A stretch of DNA of 64,000 nt from Sergeia podlipaevii. Taxonomy: Eukaryota > Euglenozoa > Kinetoplastea > Trypanosomatida > Trypanosomatidae. Made by a program: the position numbers and the translations under genes. Under the pieces are notes generated by a model. The model saw only the letters and a program-made list of their open reading frames with translations. It searched no databases and was not told the origin of the DNA. Of this stretch, positions 29,240 to 39,067 are shown piece by piece (the first letter of the stretch is position 1; the number at the start of each line of letters is the position of its first letter). The stretch is from assembly GCA_030849805.1 (NCBI GenBank), contig JASANZ010002192.1:1-64000 (forward strand). Direction: 5' to 3'.

Positions 29240-32200
29240 CTACAACTCCTCCGCGTTTTCGCCAATCACGTCAGTCGGAATCTCATCTTGCTGAAGCAGC
29301 GCCGCCACTCCATTCCTGAGTCTTCCCTCAGCTATGTAATCCACGTCACCCTCTCCGCCGTACCGCTTCTCTGGAATGGCTGCAGAAGAAGCCGCCACCA
29401 GCTCATCATGAGGTTTTCTGTTTTCCACGTGGAGGAGAGGCTCTCCTTGTGTGCTGCTCACTTCCTGTGGAGAAGCCACCCCCACTGCCGCAGCGTCCAC
29501 TTCTGGATGCAGAGAAACCGGCGGTGTTACTGTCGGCGTGCTCGTGACAGACGCGGCCCTCCCGACTGAAGAAGAACTCGTCACCGCCGTCTCGCTCCCA
29601 CCCGCTCTGATTTGCTTACGAGCAATGAACCACCCAAAGTAATCTCGTGCGGTTACAATAAGCGAGCCCGCAGTTGGCGACAAAAGCTGGACCAAAGCAG
29701 AGAAGATTTGAGGGTCGAGGGCCATCGCCTCCAGCTGAGTATGGCGTATACAGGAAAGAGAAGCTGGTGGATGAGTAAAGCTTCGTACCCACGAGGCAAG
29801 CACCACTGACAGCTCCTGCACCATCCCACTGTTGCATGTCCGTATGTGCTGTTGAGCCTGAGGGCTCAGTCGATGCAAGGCGACCGCATCTGCAATATCT
29901 GTGCCAGCACCTGCCACAGTGACCCCATTGGCAATCCCACTGCTAGCAGTTGAGTGGCCATTGGGCACTCCTGCCGTGATGTGCGCAGCCGTGCCAGCGC
30001 CGCTCAGAGACTTCCCAGGCGCAACGGCCCCTTGCAGAGAAATTGCCTGAGCCACACTAATGCCTTCTAACACATCCACCACAACACGCAGGATGCGCTC
30101 CACCGGGTACTCCTCTGTACGTATGGCGAGCTCCATGTAGCTGTTGAGTGTGCCGCGGATTGCAGCATGGGGAAGAAGCGCGTTGTTCTTCGACACCGCA
30201 GGCGCCTCGCGTCCCTTGGGGATGCACTGCGCAAAGTACCCCTCTATTTCCAGAGGGTTGTTGATCCGCCAGAGAGCAGCGAAGAGCGTGCTGGCGGCAT
30301 CCGAGAGGAGCTGCAGAAGTGTAAAGACGGCTACCCTGGGAGGCTCCCAGCCGCTGCTACTGTTCTTTGTCCTTGGTGCCGCCTCTGATGTCTGCAGGTC
30401 CCACTGCGCGGAAGTCATGGCGGAGGACAGCACGCGAGGCAGTCCAGAGACAATCTGGGCTAATAACGTACAGTATTCCAGCAGCTGATCATCCCCCACT
30501 GGTCCTGCAGCAGCGGAAGTATCCACCGTACCGTTGGCACGCCGCACTCCTTGCTGTTGTTGATCTCCCAAGGCTGCTTCTCTGTCAGTGCGTGTGGCGG
30601 TGAGAGGTCCTGCTGCGCTATCGCCAGTCGAGAAGGAAGAAGAAGAGGAAAATAGCGTGGACCGGCCACTGCCAATGATATCGTGAGGGTCTAGAGTGGC
30701 CAACGCCCCCAGTGCTGCTGTGGCCGAAGCCGCGTACTTATCCTTCTTGCGTCGCTCTGCGTCGGTTTCCATCATCCCTGGTGTAGTCTTCTTAGAATCT
30801 GCAACCCAGTGCTTGCCTGTGTACTCTGCGCCACGTGGTACCACGCAGGCGCGCGGGATGCGGCAGCTGTACAGTATAACTCCTATACAGTCAAGAACAG
30901 AGGCTACGAGTCGCACGGTGCCTTCATTGAGAGTTGCCGCGTCGCTTTCCGCGTTACCCACTCCGTTGCCTTGAGAATAGCGGGACAGGCAGTGAGAGTA
31001 GCACTGGGTGAGCGCTCTGGCAGCAAGGGTACGCGTCTGGAAAGCGATGCAGTTGGGAGAGACAACTATCGGTACGAGGCAGCGCTCCATCACCAGTCGC
31101 GCGACGCGGACGAGGTTAGCAGGGGCCGCGGCAGAGAGCAGTTCACCCACCATGAAGCTGAGAATGCCTGGAAGTGCGCTGCGGAAGGCACTACGCGAGC
31201 ACCGCTTCATTGTCGGCGGCACGTTCATGAGAAAAAGCCAAAAGCTGATGAGGCTGGGATCTGAGAGGGGCACCTCGCCGTGGGCCGAAGGCCTCCGCAA
31301 TGTGCCCTCCAGCACCACGTCGCACAGCTGTGAGGCGAGAGGAGGCACCTGCTGAGCTTGCATCTGCAGCGATAGGGTGCGAAGACTCTCCACTGCTTCT
31401 GCCCTAGTCATGTCACGCTCGCAGCGGAGCAGCAAGCACAGCCTCTCCAGCGCGTGCGCCACCACAAAGAATGGCTGTCGTGACATGCACTCAATCACGT
31501 GATGAATGAGCTTGTCTGATTGCGTGCGCGGTAGAGCGGCGGCAGCATTGCCAGCGGCCCCGTCGGTGACAGCAAGTGAGCCGTCGCCTCCACTGTTCCT
31601 ACTTACCAGCCCAGGCGCAACCACACCGCCACCTTTGACTTCACTGCGTGACATCACAGAAGAATCCGCAAGCCTTGGTGCCCCAAGCGCACTTGCTGCC
31701 CCTTCCTGACTCAAAGCGGTGGAGCAGATGGTTGTGAGCTGCCCCAGACACGCCTGTGCGCTGTCGACGTCGCTGCACATGCCACCAATGTACGCTGCGT
31801 TGGCAAGAAGTACTAGAGCGGCGCTGCGCACCCTTGCTGGCACGGCGTGCACGGAGGTGATGTCGGTGTTGCAGCACACCACCACCAAGTTACGTAGCAC
31901 CAGCACTCCTAGACTGCTCACCTCAGTCCCTGCGGCGTCGCGGTCAGAGAGGGCACGCGTGAGAGGAAACAGCACGCGACGCCACGCAGAGAAAAGTGTG
32001 TAAAGAGCGAGGTGTCCATCTCCACCTTCTGCGCCAGTTGCAGAAGACGAAGAAGCGGCGGTGTTCAAGTCTGTAGTGTTCGCCTCCGTCGCTAAAGGTA
32101 CGAAGCGGAGCGTCCGCGTCATGAGCTCCTTTACCGCTTGCAGCAGGTGAATCTTTACCAAAGTAGCCTGTAAATTAGTGGCGTAGCAGAGTCTAAAAAA

Positions 32201-35200
32201 GTCGTAGCAATCCACAAACTCTGGAGGAGAACAGTCAAGCGTGGCCACGTACGCAGCTGGCGCGGTGGGTCCTGAGCTACTGGCAGAGAGGCTCTGCTTC
32301 TGCGCCTGCCTTCTCTTTGCACTGTAGGAGCACCACATGGTGGTGAGAACATCGACAGAAAATTCCATCAGCACTTGCAGTCCTTCGTCACTGTTTCTGT
32401 GCTGCGTTACGAGAGAAGTGAGGAGAGGCAGCACCTGCCGACTAAAGTCGCGCACGTTAACAAAATTTGATACACCGCTCGCAGTGGGTGAGTGTGTAAT
32501 GAGGGAGTACTCTAGAGCGCGCTTCATAAAGTAGAGGCCGGTAGAGAGCCCAAGGCCATCATTTTCAGGAAGGCCCTTGAGCATGTCTGCGATGCCGCTC
32601 AGAATGCGTGCTGTGGCACGTGCTGAAATGTTCTCTTGCTCCAACTGCTGCCCTGACGGCAGTGGTACCTCACAGCTGCTGCGCGTGAAGACCTCGACGC
32701 GGGCCAGCACACACTCCACCTGCGACATGAGCGCACCACCTCCCTCTCTCCGTATCTGTGCCATGAGCGTAAACACCAGCAGCCAGCACCGCGCGGAGAA
32801 GTGAAGAGAGTACGCAGTCGAGGCGACAGCAAGGATGGCAGTGCGGCAGTTGGACCGTACAGCACCGTTATCGCACATACGCAGCAGTGCCAAAAGCGTC
32901 ACCTCACACTCAGTGGAGAGCCCAAACGAGGCCGCCGCGCACATGAGTGCCTGCAGCCCTCTAATGCACTGAAGAAGAGCCTCCACAGGGGCGACAGGAG
33001 TTTCACACATGGCAGGGCCAAACACCGCGCACACAGACGCCCAAGTGCTGAGAAACAGGTCGCGTCCCGCCGCACACCACCAAGCGTCGGTTGCATCAGG
33101 CGGCACCGGCTCACCGTTGTTGCGACATTGGAGGAGCAGCCTCGTCTCACTCACCAGTTTCTGCCGCTCAAGGCCAAACGCCAAGTGCCTACGCTCCTCC
33201 CCAGAAATAAAGAGAGCCTCGAACCCGCCGTGCGTCTCAGCGACAGTTGCGCTATGAATGCTGCTGAGTCCGCGTGCATTACCCAGGGAGTTGCGGCTGA
33301 TCGTGTAGAAGATGTCGTCTGCAAACTGGTCTGTGATGGCTTTATCACATCCTTTGAGCTGCGAGCGGAACGTCTTTTGATTCATGCGGGAGCCAGAAAG
33401 CGGATTGTGCAAGTCTGTGTTGAGCATCACAGTGGCAACAATGACGATAAAGCAGGTGTCGGGACGCGTAAAGGGAAAGACACGCTTGTCTACCCCAGGG
33501 ACGTTGTTGGCTTCAAAATATGCGCCACTGAAGTACTCCAGCAGCCTTTCGATGCGTTGTCCTTCCTTGGGCAGAGGCACCAAGGAGAGTAGCTCCATGA
33601 GGGCTTGGACCACATCGCAGCCAGCCAGCCGCAGTCGTCGCATGTAACACATGCAGACCTGAAGAGGGAAAACAGCTGGAGTGGTAATGTACTCCGCCAC
33701 CGCGTCAGGGTTCAGAGAATTGACTGCCATAAAGAAATCAACCACCGCCTCTATACGCTGATGCGTCTCCTCCGTGGCGGGCTTCGGCAGCTTCTCCAGC
33801 TCCCAGTTCCGCGCAAACTCGTGCGTCCCGGGCGGTGCCATCTCCTCCTCTGTGACACCAAAAGTACGCGTGATGCCTTTCTTTGGAGAGCTGTTGAAGA
33901 GATCTACCAAACGCTGCTCCTCGAGTTTGTGCTCTCGATTCGCGATCTGTGCAGTGCTCCTCTCGGTGTTCTTGCCAGAGTCATCTTCTAGTGGCGACTG
34001 TGCAGATAGCAGCTCAATGACTAGGACAAGCCCATGCAGAGCAAGTGAAGGCAAAGTGAGGCCCTGAGCCAGCAGTTCCGAGTTACTCAGGCGGCGGTTG
34101 CCGCTCCCATCAGCAGGTTGCTGTGGCTGTAACTGTTGTTGGTGCTGGGTGAACTCTGCGGGCGCCGCACGACGTACAATCTTGGAGAGAGCGGCAACCA
34201 GCTGTTGAATGAGGTTCAGCTGATGGGCATGCACGTTGAGGTCGTATATGCGGTACAACCTGAGCAACAGGGGGACACCACGTTCCCCACTCGCGCTCTT
34301 GGGAACCTTAAGCAGTGTATTTACTAAGTGAAGCACAATCTCCTTCTTGACATAACCAGGACAGTTGTCAGACTCCAAGAGGCGCAACACGCACCCACAG
34401 TACAGAAACCCCACCTCCTGCCCCAGTACATCATAGCACAGAGTCACAATGAGATAGAGGTCCTCGAGCCCTGAGGCTAACACGGCGGGGTGCATAGAAA
34501 CAAGGCAGTTGAGGATGCCACTCAGGAGTGTCTTGCGCCACTTGTTGGTGTCCACAAGTCTCTTCAGCGCACGTGGATCAGTGATGGCGAGCGTGCGCAG
34601 GACGTCAGACACAATGCGAGTCGCCACCAGCCGTCCTTCGCTTTCATCGCCAGCCCACGCTGCCACCGCGGTGACATAGTCGGATCCATAGCTGATACCT
34701 ATTTTTTGTACAATGGCGGCAGCGGCAACACGTGTGTCGGCAAGTAAAGTTGTGCTGAGCGCACCGAAAGAGTGCGAGACGTCTGTTGGATCGTTAGGGG
34801 TGCTAATGACATCATCTGCCTTTCTGTCGAGGTCATCCATGGAGGGGCCCCTGCTAGGCAACTTGACAGCAGTCTCGATGCCACCAGCAGCTGAAGACGT
34901 GCTTGCGACTGTGGCTCGTACGGTGGTGACATCGCAGAGCGCGAAAAGGTCGTGCTGGGCTTCGTTCTTCAGCTGCACAAGCTCCGCTAAAGAGCCTAGT
35001 TCTTTTACTGCCGCCACGCTCACCATGAAGGTAACCGCGGGGAGGATTACACTGCCGATATTGGCGAGGCTACGGGTGAGAGAGGGGCCCCACAGCACTT
35101 CCAGTGCCTTCACACGAGCCTGAACGTACGCCTCTATTTTCTGCGACTCACTCTTAGTCGCCTCGCTCTGCTGCTCCCTAGAAGAGAAGCTCGTCGTGCT

Positions 35201-36184
35201 CGCATTTGGTACTGCCGGTATGCCAGTGGCGGCAGTCAAGTGGGCTCGCAGTAGCGCGCGCTCCTCACGGGAAATATTGCTCTGGAACAACAACATCGTG
35301 CGCCGCAGTTGCTTGACTATGTTCACACAGAGCTGCAGTGGAAAGCGCACCGCGGCAGGAATGCTAAAGTCCGCGTTAAAGGTGACTAGCGAAATACATG
35401 CAGCGAGAGCCTTTGTAGAAAGGGTGAGATCGTGTGCTAGAACAACACACACGGCTACCCTCCTCCTCATCTCTTTATCACTACACACCTGCTCCTCCGT
35501 GTCTGTGCTACTGCCGCTGTACGTTTGGAAGACTACATGCTGCAGAGCGGCTGTGATGGCTGAGGTGCAGCGCACGGTGATGAGGCGGGTCAGCGCACGA
35601 CCCATGCCACGCAGCTTGACGCTCTCGGGAATGCCAGTTGCAAACAACAGACGTAAAAGGTCAACTAGCTGGATCACGCACTTGGAGCCGAACTCGCAAG
35701 CGCTCTCTGTGTCATCAAGATCGCCTCTCACATTGGCCGCCACCACGTCAGCAGTGAAGGAGTGGCTCTGAAGAGAAGACTCAGCGACAACAGGAGCAGC
35801 AAGGGCGGCGCTCGAGGGACTCTTCACATCTTCTGGAAGCGAAGACACTGCAGTTTCGGTTGGCGTGAAGAGTGGCGCCTCTCCTTCAGCGACACCAGAG
35901 CAGTCAGGGGTGGCCTCTGTAGTTCCTACTGGTGCCGCCTCTGTGGGTGAAGCCGCAGGTTGCGCCACAGTAGTCACAGTCTGCACAAGAGATGGCTTAG
36001 GGCCTCCTACAGAGCCAATAGCATCTAGCCACTCCTTCACCTCAGTGGCGATATCTGCCAGCTTCGTTTTATTGCTTGCACTGGTGCTGTCTACTACTGC
36101 ACCTATCTGCGTGAGCACCGCCTGCAGTTGCACGAGGAACGCTGTCCTGTTCTCTGTTTCTACGCTTGTGTGTGGACGAGCCAT
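29240..36184 (-). CDS. Sec7-domain ARF guanine-nucleotide exchange factor (BIG/Sec7 type)
   Basis: A 2314-residue protein. The Sec7 domain is at about 761-962: FNSSPKKGI near the start, the catalytic glutamic finger E874 in LVPLPKEGQRIERLLEYF, and VMLNTDLHNP followed by the MNQKTFRSQLKG segment. Long helical regions on both sides fit the DCB/HUS (N-terminal) and HDS (C-terminal) repeats of the large BIG/Sec7p class rather than the small cytohesins; low-complexity inserts break them up. It should load ARF GTPases with GTP at the trans-Golgi, in step with adaptor recruitment; the AP-2 alpha gene lies in the same array, but that is probably coincidence. The start MARPHTSVETEN at ATG 36184 is the first ATG in the frame. 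The size is at the upper end for the class. Confidence 0.92.
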   Translation of the reverse strand: MARPHTSVETENRTAFLVQLQAVLTQIGAVVDSTSASNKTKLADIATEVKEWLDAIGSVGGPKPSLVQTVTTVAQPAASPTEAAPVGTTEATPDCSGVAEGEAPLFTPTETAVSSLPEDVKSPSSAALAAPVVAESSLQSHSFTADVVAANVRGDLDDTESACEFGSKCVIQLVDLLRLLFATGIPESVKLRGMGRALTRLITVRCTSAITAALQHVVFQTYSGSSTDTEEQVCSDKEMRRRVAVCVVLAHDLTLSTKALAACISLVTFNADFSIPAAVRFPLQLCVNIVKQLRRTMLLFQSNISREERALLRAHLTAATGIPAVPNASTTSFSSREQQSEATKSESQKIEAYVQARVKALEVLWGPSLTRSLANIGSVILPAVTFMVSVAAVKELGSLAELVQLKNEAQHDLFALCDVTTVRATVASTSSAAGGIETAVKLPSRGPSMDDLDRKADDVISTPNDPTDVSHSFGALSTTLLADTRVAAAAIVQKIGISYGSDYVTAVAAWAGDESEGRLVATRIVSDVLRTLAITDPRALKRLVDTNKWRKTLLSGILNCLVSMHPAVLASGLEDLYLIVTLCYDVLGQEVGFLYCGCVLRLLESDNCPGYVKKEIVLHLVNTLLKVPKSASGERGVPLLLRLYRIYDLNVHAHQLNLIQQLVAALSKIVRRAAPAEFTQHQQQLQPQQPADGSGNRRLSNSELLAQGLTLPSLALHGLVLVIELLSAQSPLEDDSGKNTERSTAQIANREHKLEEQRLVDLFNSSPKKGITRTFGVTEEEMAPPGTHEFARNWELEKLPKPATEETHQRIEAVVDFFMAVNSLNPDAVAEYITTPAVFPLQVCMCYMRRLRLAGCDVVQALMELLSLVPLPKEGQRIERLLEYFSGAYFEANNVPGVDKRVFPFTRPDTCFIVIVATVMLNTDLHNPLSGSRMNQKTFRSQLKGCDKAITDQFADDIFYTISRNSLGNARGLSSIHSATVAETHGGFEALFISGEERRHLAFGLERQKLVSETRLLLQCRNNGEPVPPDATDAWWCAAGRDLFLSTWASVCAVFGPAMCETPVAPVEALLQCIRGLQALMCAAASFGLSTECEVTLLALLRMCDNGAVRSNCRTAILAVASTAYSLHFSARCWLLVFTLMAQIRREGGGALMSQVECVLARVEVFTRSSCEVPLPSGQQLEQENISARATARILSGIADMLKGLPENDGLGLSTGLYFMKRALEYSLITHSPTASGVSNFVNVRDFSRQVLPLLTSLVTQHRNSDEGLQVLMEFSVDVLTTMWCSYSAKRRQAQKQSLSASSSGPTAPAAYVATLDCSPPEFVDCYDFFRLCYATNLQATLVKIHLLQAVKELMTRTLRFVPLATEANTTDLNTAASSSSATGAEGGDGHLALYTLFSAWRRVLFPLTRALSDRDAAGTEVSSLGVLVLRNLVVVCCNTDITSVHAVPARVRSAALVLLANAAYIGGMCSDVDSAQACLGQLTTICSTALSQEGAASALGAPRLADSSVMSRSEVKGGGVVAPGLVSRNSGGDGSLAVTDGAAGNAAAALPRTQSDKLIHHVIECMSRQPFFVVAHALERLCLLLRCERDMTRAEAVESLRTLSLQMQAQQVPPLASQLCDVVLEGTLRRPSAHGEVPLSDPSLISFWLFLMNVPPTMKRCSRSAFRSALPGILSFMVGELLSAAAPANLVRVARLVMERCLVPIVVSPNCIAFQTRTLAARALTQCYSHCLSRYSQGNGVGNAESDAATLNEGTVRLVASVLDCIGVILYSCRIPRACVVPRGAEYTGKHWVADSKKTTPGMMETDAERRKKDKYAASATAALGALATLDPHDIIGSGRSTLFSSSSSFSTGDSAAGPLTATRTDREAALGDQQQQGVRRANGTVDTSAAAGPVGDDQLLEYCTLLAQIVSGLPRVLSSAMTSAQWDLQTSEAAPRTKNSSSGWEPPRVAVFTLLQLLSDAASTLFAALWRINNPLEIEGYFAQCIPKGREAPAVSKNNALLPHAAIRGTLNSYMELAIRTEEYPVERILRVVVDVLEGISVAQAISLQGAVAPGKSLSGAGTAAHITAGVPNGHSTASSGIANGVTVAGAGTDIADAVALHRLSPQAQQHIRTCNSGMVQELSVVLASWVRSFTHPPASLSCIRHTQLEAMALDPQIFSALVQLLSPTAGSLIVTARDYFGWFIARKQIRAGGSETAVTSSSSVGRAASVTSTPTVTPPVSLHPEVDAAAVGVASPQEVSSTQGEPLLHVENRKPHDELVAASSAAIPEKRYGGEGDVDYIAEGRLRNGVAALLQQDEIPTDVIGENAEEL

Positions 36185-37204
36185 GATATGGTCAAAAGGT
36201 TCTCAAGAGGGGGGCTGTGGCGCCTACGTTCGTGTGAGATGCACAGAAACTGATTTACTCAACTGGACTGCTTAGTATTTTTTTTTACGTGTGTGTTAAT
36301 ATATATATATATTTATATGCTATATGAATGTATGAAAGTGAATTCACGTCTTGCAAGATCGCAGTACACAAAGTATATATTTTTATATATAGAAAGACAA
36401 GATCGTTTACCCCTGCTTCTCCTATGTAGACGCTAGTCAAGTGGATGCTTTCTTTGTCCAAGTCTTCCACGTCTCCTACTACCCAGAAAGTAACACAGAA
36501 AATCACGCTGCTACAGTGGATACCGTAAAAACTGCCGGTATTTCACAATCCTCTCAGCAATCAGTAACACCAACTCCCAATAGAATCCTAAAGGCCCAGA
36601 AGGCAGTTCAATAACAGCTATTCTACTTTCCTTTTCACGCGTACAAAACAGAAGAGGAAGGGGAGTCGTATCCACAGTATACAGTGAAGGTGTACCACAA
36701 CAACAACAAAAAGGATATAAAAGAGAAAGCGTTAGGTGAAAACGCTGATAGTACCAACAACCTAGCCTTTCGGTTTGTGCTTTATTTGCGTTCTTTGATA
36801 ACAAAAGCATCAACAGTGAGAATGATAGAAAAAGAAGGTAGGACGGCAAAAAAGGAAAAAAAAAACCCTCATAATATCGCCCGCATTCAATGGGCTCTTT
36901 CACCTTTAGATATGAATATCAACATGCTTTCTACGCCTTCATCCACAAATGGTATGAACGGGGTGGGGATCGATAAAGGTAAATGTTTGCTTTGATATTG
37001 TAGCAACAATAAAAACAACGGTATCTACTCAAAGTACGCAGTAGGTACTCAATTTGAGAGCGCACTGCTCATTGAATTAGCAGCAGTAACAATAATAACA
37101 ATTATTAGGAAAAAGGAGATAGTAGACAGCGGGGAAAGATAACGCAACAAGGAACATAAAAGAAGAGAAAAGCTGCCAAGGTACGGACTGTCTTTCTATG
37201 CACT
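36185..37204. other. Intergenic spacer with a protein-like patch
   Basis: AT-rich apart from about 36391-36620, which is less biased. On the plus strand that patch translates without stops for about 75 codons (KDKIVYPCFSYVDASQVDAF...) up to TAA 36617-36619 but has no ATG and follows an in-frame TAG. The minus strand has an overlapping stretch (VVGDVEDLDKESIHLTSVY) in a GTG-started frame. No family is recognised. The rest is A-rich with (ATAAC)n-type repeats near 37090. Confidence 0.5.
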
Positions 37205-38524
37205 TCACCCCTTGAGTGACTCTATAGCAGCAGCAGAGCATTCGGTAAAACGCCGTGGCAAGCTCTTGCGGTCGCGCACAGGAGTGCTATAGTGATAGCG
37301 TATCTTCTGCTTCATAACGGATATAAACTCGTCAAACTCCATGGTACCATCATTATTCTTGTCAAAGATGGCAAACACAAGCTCGAGTGTGGTCTCCGGC
37401 ATCTCTGGAATGCCGACCGCCCTCAACGCCCGCTGGAACCTCGACCGTGTTAACGGCAATCCCGATGCACAGTACATCTCCACCGTAGACACAAGATCCT
37501 CGTCGCCTTGCATAATTTCGTGGAAGCTAATCCACATATTCAGCGTCACCTTGCCTCCTTCTGCCCCGCGCAGCTTGCGAATATTGTTGACGATGTGGTA
37601 AGGCACATGTGAGCCTAGAATCTGATTTGCAATGAGCTCAGAGAAGTCCTCCGCTGAAATGCTGTCAGTGCGGTCGGGGTCGAATTGACGAAACTCGGCC
37701 TTCCACACTTCGCGCCGGATGGTATGAATAACACCGGCCAGTTGATCGTACGTACACCTCTTGGCGTGCTCGTCATCAGATCCAAAGAGAGTGCACAGGA
37801 GACCGTTGCGCCTATTAGACGACTTTAGGACCGACAAGGAAAGAGATTCGTCCTGCGTCAGCCCACGCAGCACACTAGAAAATTCCTCTAGAGACACACT
37901 GCCTTGCTTCTCGGTGTCCACGATCTTGAAAAGGGCCTTCATATCGTCTGGATGCGTTGTCAAGAGCGACATAAGGAAGCGGAACTCGGGAAAACTGATG
38001 TACCCGTCACCGTTTACGTCAATGCTGTTGAAGAGTTCGCGAAGATCATCAGCGGCGGCCGGGTTCTTGAGCTTCTTATCTGGAGAAGCGAGCAGAGCGA
38101 GGACAAAGTCATCCACCGTCATGTATGCGGGACCGCCCTTGCGCTTCCGTACTGACGCGTAGTGAGCAAACCGTGAGCGCGCGTCCCGAACGTAGTAGGG
38201 AATAAGATAAGGGGGAGTGTCGAGCGGCCGGCACAAGACTACGACTCCTGCTGACGCCGCCATCACCCCCACGCACACGCCCAGCATAGTGTATAGCAGC
38301 GACTTACGTTTGCCCCAAGAACGTCTATAAACAGGGATAGGAGCGGGGTCGCCGGGTAGCAACGATAATGAGGATGTACCGACGGCATTTGCGCCTGGAG
38401 GTGAGGCCAGTGTGAGTGCTGCGGAAGCCTGACCACTGCAGAACCGTCTTCCTATAACCACCAACGGGGGTGTGTGCCCCAGTCGCGACACAGTAGGTAA
38501 GAAGTGGCGCATGCCTCGTTGCAT
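37205..38524 (-). CDS. MICU1-like mitochondrial calcium-uptake regulator
   Basis: A 439-residue protein. The N-terminus is basic and Ser/Arg-rich (probable mitochondrial targeting), followed by one transmembrane segment around 70-95 (MLGVCVGVMAASAGVVVL). Two canonical EF-hands are far apart, as in the MICU family: DVNGDGYISFPE starting at D169 and DKNNDGTMEFDE starting at D388. Between them are degenerate hands (VDTEKQGSVSLEEF; FDPDRTDSISAEDF). MICU1 gates the mitochondrial calcium uniporter in the intermembrane space; trypanosomatids are known to have the uniporter and MICU1/2 proteins. Which paralogue this is cannot be settled by eye. Predicted splice acceptor near 38605-38604. Confidence 0.85.
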   Translation of the reverse strand: MQRGMRHFLPTVSRLGHTPPLVVIGRRFCSGQASAALTLASPPGANAVGTSSLSLLPGDPAPIPVYRRSWGKRKSLLYTMLGVCVGVMAASAGVVVLCRPLDTPPYLIPYYVRDARSRFAHYASVRKRKGGPAYMTVDDFVLALLASPDKKLKNPAAADDLRELFNSIDVNGDGYISFPEFRFLMSLLTTHPDDMKALFKIVDTEKQGSVSLEEFSSVLRGLTQDESLSLSVLKSSNRRNGLLCTLFGSDDEHAKRCTYDQLAGVIHTIRREVWKAEFRQFDPDRTDSISAEDFSELIANQILGSHVPYHIVNNIRKLRGAEGGKVTLNMWISFHEIMQGDEDLVSTVEMYCASGLPLTRSRFQRALRAVGIPEMPETTLELVFAIFDKNNDGTMEFDEFISVMKQKIRYHYSTPVRDRKSLPRRFTECSAAAIESLKG

Positions 38525-39067
38525 TCAAGGAACAAACAATAATAGTGATCAGGTGATCTAACACCAACTCTAAGTTTTTAGTGTAAAAAACTAACAAAAA
38601 CACCTTTATAAAGTGGGAGAGGGAAAAGGGGGCATATAACAATAATTATTTTTTAAAAAAAAACAGAAAAGAGAGGAAGAACAGATGAAAGCTATCCTTA
38701 GAGGCAACGCGCAACTATATACCTACACATTTATGATGCGCACAGTGAGCCAGTGATAAGGTCTACAGGTAGTTCACCATGTTCCTTCTCTGCAATCAAA
38801 ATTATAGATTTATGTGTGAGTAACCGAGTGTGATCAAATCCCCTTTTCTTCTCTTGTACACAGCAGCAATGATGATTATCTCTCTGCGAGTTCTCTCCAA
38901 TTCGACTGCTTTATATATTCAAATATAGCTACCTTATGGACAGCAAATATATATGCTTAAAAAGCATGACCGCTTGCTTGGTTGCGCAAGATGAAGCCTC
39001 TCTAAGGCTCTCTCTCTCTCTCTCTCTCTCTCCTTTTCTCATTCAATCTCGTCTTCACCTTTACGTA
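38525..39067. other. Intergenic spacer
   Basis: Purine-rich tract at 38611-38634 next to a candidate minus-strand AG at 38605-38604; (CT)n repeat at 39006-39032. No gene seen. Confidence 0.65.

Noticed and set aside
32801..33592. 263-codon plus-strand frame
   Set aside because: It lies entirely within the Sec7 gene on the other strand, over the conserved Sec7 domain, and its product is basic and featureless.
36511..36903. 130-codon minus-strand frame upstream of the Sec7 gene
   Set aside because: GTG start, translated T-rich sequence over most of its length; only the last third looks natural, which is covered by the separate observation at 36391-36619.
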